Source: Amoebophrya sp. A120
Lineage: Eukaryota > Sar > Dinophyceae > Syndiniales > Amoebophryaceae
Length of the DNA: 64,000 bases
Assembly: GCA_905178155.1 (NCBI GenBank)
Contig: CAJINV010000028.1
Coordinates: 231,235-295,234 of the forward strand
Direction of reading: 5' to 3'
Each line of letters opens with the position of its first letter. Position 1 is the first letter of the stretch. Of the stretch, positions 44,390-52,701 are shown one piece after another. The position numbers were made by a program, and so were the translations under genes. The notes under the pieces were generated by a model. It did no database searches. It saw only the letters and a list, made by a program, of their open reading frames with translations, and was not told the DNA's origin.

Positions 44390-45067
44390 CTTTCCCTTCT
44401 CTACTTTGCCGCTCGGATTTGAGGGTTTTTGATTCTCCAAACCCTCCTGGCGCTGTGTTTTTTTTCTGAATTGCAAAAATGTCTGGGTCTGGAAGATTCT
44501 CAGATTTGTCATGCATGTTCTGCATGGCCCAGGATGTCTGTGATGCGCGACCGCGCATCACAGGTTTTGACCTGGCTTCCTGATGCCTACTCCGCATGAC
44601 AAACGCCCTCCCCGCGTAGCACAAACTAGACTCCTCTTGCTGGTCATCCAATACAGATTTTTGTTTTTCTAGAGTCCAAAGTTAGCATCACAAGTTCCAA
44701 TCTCGCAGACCCAGACATTTTTACAGTTGATATTTTTCTGTTCGCTTTTATCTTCCTCCTGTGTCACTTTTAATATTGCGGAACTTTTTCTGCCTTGTTT
44801 CGAGGACTTGGCTGCTGCACCCGTTCCGCTGGCCGCGGCACTGGTGCACGAAGACTGTATCACTGGCTTGGAAGTTGTGTTTTTGTTTCCATTGTTGTCG
44901 CTCACTCCAGTCGTGTTTCTGCGCTTGGGCTCGGGAGAAACTTCGGTGTCGGCAAGCTCCGCGGCAAATAGAGCCTCCTGCCCGTGTTCCGCTTTTGCCT
45001 TACTGGAGCTGGCGGACTCCTTGCTGGTGGCGGCGGTGGACTAGTAGTATTTTAATTCAGACGTCAT
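44390..45067 (-). CDS. Lys/Ser-rich array gene 3, in-frame TAG at codon 9
   Basis: ATG 45067 reads MTSELKYY, then TAG at 45043-45041, then STAATSKESASSSKAKAEHG. Its siblings have Gln at that point (YYQAT). The frame then stays open through KPVIQSSCTSAAASG and AAAKSSKQGRKSSAILKVTQ. A family A introner separates EEDKSEQK from KTQRQEGLENQKPSNPSGKV. The coding part seen ends at a GTAAGTGC donor near 44390. The TAG could be a nonsense mutation (CAG to TAG), a recoded Gln, or a sign that translation starts later. Confidence 0.5.
44467..44732. mobile_element. Introner, family A, with an empty site in a paralogue
   Basis: TGAATTGCAAAAATGTCTGG and inverse ending GATA; flanks are T-runs (TTTTTC on both sides). 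Excision gives SEQKKTQRQEGLENQKP. The paralogue at 46391-46410 has SEQKKTQHQEGLENQKP uninterrupted. Confidence 0.9.
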
Positions 45068-45236
45068 TTGATGGAACAAGGAAAAACTACGATATGCGTA
45101 TAAATGTAGTGCTGGCAGAACGGATTTTTACATCGCGCTGGGTTCTTACATTCTCATTCAGCCTTTGCTTTACAAAAAGAATAGAAAATAACGCGGGGTC
45201 TTTTGCTGGTACTGACGAGTAATAAATAAATAAATA

Positions 45237-45546
45237 CTTTCTTATCTTGCTTCCGATTGCCCTTCGGGTCTGACGATTTTTGACCCTCCAAATGGTCCCC
45301 CTGGTCCTCGTGCAGCTGCGCATTATTTCTGTGCTTGCTTCTACCTCGTGCGGAAGGTTCAGCCTGCACGGCCGTGGTTGTTGAATTTCTTTGCTTTCTG
45401 CTAGAAGAAGAAGCTGCATTGTTGGCGGAGGTATTGACTTTGCAATCTTCCTCCGGTGTCGCTTTTGCACAACTTTTTCTGCCTTGTCTCGAGGACTTGG
45501 CTGCTGCACTTTTGCAGCATTTCTTTATCTCGTTCCTCTTCGGCAT
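45237..45546 (-). CDS. Lys/Ser-rich array gene 4
   Basis: ATG 45546: MPKRNEIKKCCKSAAAKSSR, then QGRKSCAKATPEEDCKVNTS and an Arg/Asn-rich end (RKQRNSTTTAVQAEPSARGR). It closely matches array gene 5 at the start and shares KSSxQGRKS with array gene 3. The 3' end is unclear: the frame runs past the likely end into a TTATTTATTTATTAC stretch. Function unknown. Confidence 0.5.
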
Positions 45547-45739
45547 CCTTCTTGCTTGAAACTTTTATTACGTCAGTTAGGAAATAGCAATACGTGTGTC
45601 GCTTGTAGGTCGTGATTGCTGTATCAGTCGAAATTGTAAACGATTCTGCACCTAGCAGTTGCAATGATTGTGATTCTTACAAAAAGTTAACATAATTAAT
45701 AGCTGTCTTTCACCGTGATACTTTTTTTCTTCCTAATTT

Positions 45740-47600
45740 TGATTGTGTCATACTAGGAAAAGGTTGAGTTGATGTAATGTCGTTTGTCTAGCTGACAAAA
45801 AAAACGCAAAAATGTGGATCGTGTTCGCCGGTTCCCGCCGACAAGATGCTTCTCCAAAAAGCTCCAATGTTGACATCATGCCCCACGTGAGGGATCGATT
45901 TGTGTGAGACACTTCTTCATCAAAAACAACTCGCCTGGTTCGTACCCAGAAATTGTCTGCGGTGCGGCACAACAAGAAAGCGGAACAAAGCGCAACATCC
46001 TTCACGATCTTTCTATCAGCGGAACAAAAAACAACATCCTTTCTGAAAATGAGAAACTGATGTGATCTTCTATCTTCACCGCCTTCAGCTCAAAAACAAA
46101 CCAAAGAGCAGAGCAATCACAAAGAAATGATCATCGTGATTCACGAACTCGTGCTGACAAACGTGCGTGCATAAGGATAGGAACTTCGAACATCTGACAG
46201 CAGGAGCAGGTGCGTAGCTGTTGCTCGCCTCAAGCAGCAGTTGCAGGAATCGTTCGTCGACTTTTCTTTATTCTTCGATGAATGGGTACTTACTTATTAC
46301 CGACATATTCTTCTATACGAGCGGAATTCATCCAGCGATAATTTGGATTTGAATGGGGCTTTTGATTCTCCAAACCCTCCTGGTGCTGCGTTTTTTTCTG
46401 TTCGCTTCTACCCCGTCTGTTCACAAAGTGCGTGTCATTTCGCGCGGATGAAGGTTCAGTTTTACGCTTTTTCGGTCCCCGCAGCTCTTCTTGGTCGTTG
46501 TTCTCTTCCTGCGCAACAGACGCTTTGGCCTGCGCGTTGGTGGACTTCGAATTCCCTTGTTTGGAGGAGGAGGTATTGGCTTTGCAATCTTCCTCCTGTG
46601 TCGCTTTTATTGCACAACTTTTTCTGCCTTGTTTCGAGGACTTGGCTGCTGCACTTTTGCAGCACTTCTTTATCCCGTTCCTCTCCGGCATCGTTACTTG
46701 AATGAGCTTCTGGTCTACGTCAATTAGAAAAGATCATATATTATGTGTGTCGCTTGTATAAAGGTAAAAGGTGTCTTGTCGTTATACTTATAGTTGTGTC
46801 GTCTCTTCGCTATAGTTGTACCAGTCGAAATTATGGCAAACGGTTCTGCAAGTAGCAGTCGCAATAATTCTTGAGGCACAACTTACACTTACAGTCTGAG
46901 AGCACTCAATTTATTATGTTATCTTCGAAGCGTCGATGTAGATGTACGAACGAAAAGTTAACGTAGTTACTAGTAGCTGTCTTCCATCGTGATACTTTCG
47001 CTTTTCCTTTTCCTAATCTTGATATAGTAGCGTCATTACGAAAAGTTGATACAATGTCGCTTGTCTACTAGCTCGCGTTCTACTTCACTTGCGGACAAAA
47101 AACCGCAAAAATGTGGATCGTATTCGCTGGTTCCCGCCGACCAGACGCTTTTCCAAAAAGCTCCAATGGTGACATCATACCCCATGTGAGGGATTTGTGT
47201 GAGACACTTCTTCATCAAAAACAGCTTGCCTGGTTCGGAACTTGTCTGCGGTGCGGAACAGCAAGAAAGCGGAACAAAACGCAACTACATCCCTCACGAT
47301 CCTTCTATCAGCGGAACAAAAAACAGCATCCTTTCTGAAAACGAGAAACTGCTGTGATCTTCTATCTTTACCGTCTTCTCTTCATCTCAAAAACAAACCG
47401 AATAGTAGAACAGTCACTGATCATCATGATCCACGAACTCGCACTGACAAACGTGCGCGCATAAGGGAAGGACCTTCGAACATCTGACAGCAGGATCAGG
47501 TGCGTAGCTGTTGCTCGCCTGAAGCAGCAGTTGCAGCGATTGTTCGTCGACTTTTCTTTCTTCTTCGAATGGGTACTTACTTCTTGTTACTAGACACATC
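45740..47600. repeat. Segmental duplication: two promoter-side copies in the array
   Basis: About 45740-46260 and 47030-47560 are close copies (for example GCAAAAATGTGGATCGT, GGTTCCCGCCGAC, CCCCACGTGAGGGATCG or CCCCATGTGAGGGATTTG, and the GAACATCTGACAGCAGGA block). Small indels, including 4 bases in the ATGTGGATCGT ORF, argue against a conserved plus-strand gene. Together with genes 4 and 5 this marks a gene-plus-upstream tandem duplication. Confidence 0.8.
46290..46691 (-). CDS. Lys/Ser-rich array gene 5, without introner
   Basis: ATG 46691: MPERNGIKKCCKSAAAKSSK, then QGRKSCAIKATQEEDCKANT, then RSEQKKTQHQEGLENQKPHS, with a stop near 46290. The SEQKKTQ segment is the uninterrupted version of the site that holds an introner in array gene 3. 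The upstream 0.9 kb is a copy of the region upstream of gene 4. Function unknown. Confidence 0.55.
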   Translation of the reverse strand: MPERNGIKKCCKSAAAKSSKQGRKSCAIKATQEEDCKANTSSSKQGNSKSTNAQAKASVAQEENNDQEELRGPKKRKTEPSSARNDTHFVNRRGRSEQKKTQHQEGLENQKPHSNPNYRWMNSARIEEYVGNK

Positions 47601-48065
47601 CTTCTATACGAGCGGTTTGCGTAACGATAATTTAGTTTTGAATGGGTTTTCTTGAAGGGTTGCTTGCCACAGTGAAAGAATACACTGTCATTTTCAACAA
47701 CAGCTGGTAGTGCATAAATCGATGCTCATTCTCTTCACACACGAGCTTCTGCGCAGCGTTGTAGTGCAACAGTAGCATTTTACTTGTTTCGTCCGGCCCT
47801 TTTTACGTACACCTAGTCTGTTTCGCGTTTCCCGCTGCTACGGCAACCGCTTTAGCTGTTGTCACGAAGACGTAGGTCACGCGTCCATACCGACGTGGTT
47901 CATGATCTTCAACATCAACTTCATGTTTTCGGTCTTTCAATAACTTCTTTTCTTATGCGGCAAGGAAAAGTCGCTTGTGCTGTCTTCATCAGGAGGAAGT
48001 GGAAACTGAAACACCAGTCGAGAACGAGAAGTTGAACTTCGACAGTAGACCCAGAACAATCAGCT
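47601..48065. other. Intergenic stretch, nothing convincing seen
   Basis: No domain, repeat or introner end seen between the array and the stop of the next gene. Confidence 0.35.
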
Positions 48066-51032
48066 TCAATCCAGAGCGTTGACATCATATCTCGGGTCGT
48101 AATTTTCTGGTAGTACACGCGGCACAATGCTTCTACTGCTATAATTGGAGTTCCCGCTCCCTCGACTCGTGTTACCGGCGGAGGAAGCAGCAGGCGAGAA
48201 CGTGCTGCCTTCTGAGCTCCGGTTGTCGCTACGCCGGAAAGTGCTATCCTTCGTGCAGAAAGAACTTGAGGATGACAACGCTTCGTGCGCGTGAGCTGGC
48301 GGTGAACGAGAAGACGAGGATGGTTGCGCGGTCGGTCGTGCGTGCGCTGACATGGAAGAACCCACTTCTCCGGTCTGCTTTCCTCGCTGGCGTCGCTCGG
48401 ATTGTTCATGCGCCATCTTCTCGTTATTTTCCCGGTCATGTAAAACATCCTCCTGCTCGGATTTGTTGCTGTCAAATAACGGATGCGCAAACGGCCGCGG
48501 CTGCACGACACCAGGCGCAAGTAGACGGTCTCTTTCTGGCTTACTCAGCTTCTCACCTCTGGCCGCCCGGTCTGCCAGTCGCTCGCGCTCGTCTCGCGAC
48601 AGTGCCCCAGGGTGCAGTGCGCTGGTGCACGTACCTTCTTCGGCGAGACTCTTCCACCTTTTCAGCTCGTAGTGCTCCTTGAACTGCCGCCACTTCACCA
48701 TGTCCGGCTCTCCCGGCAACACGTGAGTCCGCATCCACTCTTGGTCATCCGGGTTGTTTTTTTCCCATTTCCTGCGTTCGAGCTCTCGAAAATGCTTTTG
48801 CTTCCACAGCTTCTGCTTCGTTTCTTCTGCCGTGACGGTGTTGTGAGAAAAAGCCGCCCCGGCGCAGGTTCACCAATTGTAATTCCAGCAACTTTCATCT
48901 AGTTCATTGATTACTTGGTGCTACAAGCGGGCCTCACACGACCACCGCTGCCTTCACTCTCACAGATATTGATACTTTTATCATCGATGCTTGGGTTGCA
49001 TATGATTGACACTACAAAGCAATATCACATCAATTTCCGGGGCGACGGTTGACTCGTCTTTTTCATAGTCGACGACGCGTACGAAATTCAAGCCATCCCT
49101 TTCACACATTTCAAACCGCTGCCCCGCGCCATCTGAAAATGAATAATGCATCACTTCTTTGAGTAGTTTGGACTACAATTGTTCAAATCTTCATATCTTT
49201 GTGAAGTCACATATCTTTTGTATATTCTACACGTTCCTGAATGCATTTGCAGGTCGACTTACCCATGAAGTTGTACCTTGAGGACTGCATCAACACCCAT
49301 TGTGCGGTAAGAGAGATGAGAAAAAAAACTTCACATGACTCATAGTCATAAAACTATACGTGTTATGTCCACGCTGTTGTCACAGAGGTGCTGGATCCTC
49401 GAAGGATTTCGTTCTTCGCCGACCTCGTTGAAGAGGTCGTATACCAGGTCTATCAGGACCCACGCACTGCAGTCGAGACCATCGTCCTCGAAAGGCGGCG
49501 CCCTTTCCAATTCTTCTTGCACCTTCCACCGTAGATAGAAGGCCATGTCCTTACTCTGTTGATTTTGCTGTGGTAGGTTTGGTGTCAGTAATTTCTTCGG
49601 CAGAAAACGCAGATGAAAAAATTTTCTTGAGAAGCAGTTTCAGGTTTATTTTCCTGCTCTAGAGTGAAGAAAGCCAAAGTGCGAAAATCGGAAGATTTGC
49701 AGTTTGCATATATAGTTCTCACACAGTCCGAATGCGATTCCGAAAAGAGCGTGTTTATGGCTACTTACATATTTCTCAAACCCGTTTGTCTCCTGTGGGG
49801 GACGCAGTCGCGCCGGAAGCTGCTGTCCCTGTTGCTTGTTTTTCGCGTCCGGTCGGTCCTTCCTTTTGTCGTTATCCTTGCGAACTTCGTATTTGGCTCC
49901 GCGAAGATGTTGGCCCGATTTGCTCGCCTTCCACTTGTTTCCGCTACTGGCCTTGTTACCTGTAGCCCACCCACGACGCCCGGCTCGTAAGTGATGAATC
50001 CGCTGGTTGTCGTACTCGAACCTGCATTGTTGGTACAGCTTGTCCCGAAGCTTTCTGGAGCGCTTTGCAGAAGAAAGCTTCTGCTTCTTCTTCTTGCTCT
50101 CGACTTGCTCCTCGTCTTCCCACGGCCAGATTTCGCGGAAGATTGCGGCTACGGCGGCTTCCGCGACATCATCGGTCACTGTCTCGTGGTCCCGAAACTT
50201 CTCCAGAGCCCCTGATACCGCGAGCAAAAGTTTCTCCGCCTCTAGCGAGCCCGCGGATCTCTTCGCATTGCTGGAACAACACTTCGTTCTCGTCGGCCCG
50301 GACTCGCGCAGATCTTTGAGGCACCACGCCTGCACAACCGCGGGTCGGAAGAAGGGCGTACTCTTGCCCTGTTGAGGCGACAGCGCGTCGCAAATGGCGT
50401 CGTATTACAATGAAAAATGCCCCCTCCCCATATCAAAACGGAAATCTGTGATGCAGAGTTGCGGTCACAAATCAGCTTTGTGACGCTAGAAGGGAACAGG
50501 TGCGGATTGTAGTGCTGGCTGGCGCAGGAACGCCTTGCGTCTTCAGCATGACAGGAAGCAACTGGAAAGGGGAAATAGCATAACAAATTGGCTCCAAACG
50601 AGGGAGCAACTGCGCCACTTGGCCTTCTAGCAATACACAACGATTTGTGTACTCAAATACAGAAACACAAATTTCGTTTTTGATATGGGGACGGGGGATT
50701 TTTCCTTTTGATACGTCGATCAACGTGCTCAGATCGTCCATAACTTGCTGCTTCTGGTTCTTCTCCTGTCGCCTTTGCATGCGATGAAAATCATTTTGAA
50801 ACGAGTCCCACTGCGATCCTCCATTTGCTGTTCTCCCCTGCTCATCACGTGGACCGGCTGGTTGTGCCTGCTCTTCATGCTCGTCGATCACATCCCGCAT
50901 GTCCGCGTCTTGCGAACCCAACGAACAAGAATAGCTACGTGAGCTAGAAGTGCTACGCCGCTCTCTACTTTCCTCGCGGCGTCGTGGCGGTACTACCGGG
51001 CTCTCCTTTCTATCCATTGCGCGTCGGGGCAT
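48066..51032 (-). CDS. RS/Lys-rich multi-exon protein; faint RNA 2'-phosphotransferase resemblance
   Basis: Exons: 51032-50714 (MPRRAMDRKESPVVPPRRRE, Arg/Ser-rich); 50402-49769; 49555-49373; a 22-base exon 49284-49263; 49132 to about 49020; and about 48880-48066 (uncertain join). One family D introner and several GT-AG introns; joins EKY-SKDMAFYLRWK, HLCDNS-SSRYNFM and M-DGAGQRFEMCERDG are in frame. The segment SKDMAFYLRWKVQEELERAP...FEDDGLDCSAWVLIDLVY...QRFEMCERDGLNFVRVVD recalls the N-terminal part of Tpt1/KptA (LRH motif, DG(F/Y)V, N..RF.L...IRA), but the LRH motif is LRW here and the catalytic GHS is not seen. The last exon (WKQKHFRELERRKWEKNNPD, then Ser-rich) may belong to a separate gene. 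Assignment to Tpt1 is tentative. Confidence 0.5.
49263..49284 (-). other. 22-base microexon
   Basis: Bounded by GATGCAG before and GTAAGTCG after. It links AGC (donor GTGGAC) to the exon starting ATGGCGCGGGG and keeps the frame (DNS-SSRYNFM-DGAGQRF). Confidence 0.5.
50403..50713. mobile_element. Introner, family D
   Basis: TATTACAATGAAAAATGCCC against GGATTTTTCCTTTTGATA; perfect CGTCG flanks. Joins LSTLIDV to AICDALSPQQG. Confidence 0.85.
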
Positions 51033-51319
51033 CTTCCCTGCGTTTGCGACGAGGCTGCGAAGAGGCAGTCGTAAACGGAACTGCGACAGAAGAATTCAAC
51101 CGACGGAATGCGACTTTCCAGTGGTTTGGAGATGTTGATGTTGCCGGAGTAGCGTTGCCAATTTGAAGTTCCTTCGCACACGAGAGCGACTTTCTTCTTC
51201 CTTGAAGCGACGATTGCTACCCTGAAGAATCCGGCACGCAGAGCCGACCCTAAAATTTTGTGTTGATCCAAACAGCTATGCAGATGTACAGTATGCTGAG
51301 CACGAAAAAACCATCTCTG

Positions 51320-51754
51320 CTATGCAAGACATCCAAATCCAACGATCAAGGGCTGACTGTGACTTGTAAAAATACTAGTGTGAACGTCAGGAACCAACCA
51401 GCTATACGTATAGATACTTACCGTTAATCTGCCTGCACGAGCACACGAGCTTCGATAAGCTTCTGGTGCGAGAGGTCCTCCGCCTTGAAGTCCACACGAT
51501 TCTGGTAGTAACTGCGAGCGGTGAAAAAGAAACTCCGTCGTCGGCTGCAGGTGCAGCCGCAAGTAATCGCGCGTGCTTTCTGCGTAAAACTTGGACCAAC
51601 TCCGGCTGTGCCTTCGTAGCACGCCGGCGCTGCTGGCTTCCCTTCCGAAGTTGGTGCTGCGAAAACGCGACGGCAACGCGAGGTTATCGCCCCGGTGGTG
51701 GTGACGATCAGGGTCACGAGAATACCCCTCCAAGGTCGATAATCCTTTCCTCAC
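51320..51754 (-). CDS. Possible exon, uncharacterised
   Basis: An open frame with FYAESTRDYLRLHLQPTTEF ends at a GGTAAGTATC donor near 51418. It could be a 5' exon of the 48-51 kb gene or a separate gene. Another frame over the same stretch (VDFKAEDLSHQKLIEARVLV) is equally protein-like, so the choice is open. Confidence 0.25.
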   Translation of the reverse strand: MRKGLSTLEGYSRDPDRHHHRGDNLALPSRFRSTNFGREASSAGVLRRHSRSWSKFYAESTRDYLRLHLQPTTEFLFHRSQLLPESCGLQGGGPLAPEAYRSSCARAGRLTVSIYTYSWLVPDVHTSIFTSHSQPLIVGFGCLA

Positions 51755-52701
51755 ATTTGAAATTCCGCACCAATAAGTCAGGTGGTCTGCATGTGATGTC
51801 GAGTCGGAGGTCTTTCAATAATTATGTGATGTCAAGAACGAGAAGGAATTTTGAAAATATTTTGTCGTGTATGATGAGCCAGATGATCATTTTTCATCTG
51901 AGTATTCATTGTGTTCATCACAAATAATAATCAAAACACACAGGAGACTAAACAGCGCGTGCAGCAGCAACGCAATGGGACCCAGAGCATCTTGATCCGG
52001 ATCTTTCTTCCTGTGAGGGAGCTCGTGACAGATCGTGAGATCGTGACAGGAAGCGAACGCTGCGGCGAGTAGTACTATGTATACACTTGTCCGTGACCTC
52101 CACCGAGATCTCTACTTATCTTGTCCAGATCTATGGTCTTGAAAACTACGTATACACCTGTCACACTCTAGTACGTGATCCGGGCTTTGAATGGGAAAGA
52201 AGACGATCGCTAGACCAGCAACATCACTTGACAACATCAACAATTTCATCGAAAAATTGGATCTTTCTGGCAATGTCACAACAACATGAAAAATCACCTT
52301 GCGCTTCGCACCGACAGACTTATGCGGACTCAATCTGTTGCTGTGTTGATACGTATGATTGAATCATGCTGACAGGCACGAAAGTAATGGGAAATTCCTC
52401 GCGCCAGTTTTTATATTTGTGAACCTGAAGAACGCGAAGATTGATACATCTTCGTACTTAGCTTCCAAACTAAACAGCGAGCCTGCACCGTCTCGGAAAA
52501 TTTTCTCCTGTGCCATCGCGTGACAAAGAGAGGGGGTCGTCAAGTGTAGTGGTTAGACAGTGTTACGCGTTGAAGATAAAGATATTGAATGAGTATACTA
52601 TTTTAGTTCCAGTCAGGATCGCTCGGTTCATTTTTTCCATTGGTAAAGAATGAAAGAGTCATCAAAAATGGATCTTTTCTTTCAAAAACACGGCTCTCTT
52701 C
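51755..52701. other. Intergenic stretch, nothing convincing seen
   Basis: Only short ORFs; no introner ends, no repeats of note. It lies downstream of the kinase stop codon. Confidence 0.35.

Noticed and set aside
45812-47338. Plus-strand ORFs starting MWIVFAGSRR in two copies
   Set aside because: The two copies differ by frame-breaking indels, so they are better explained as part of a duplicated non-coding upstream region.
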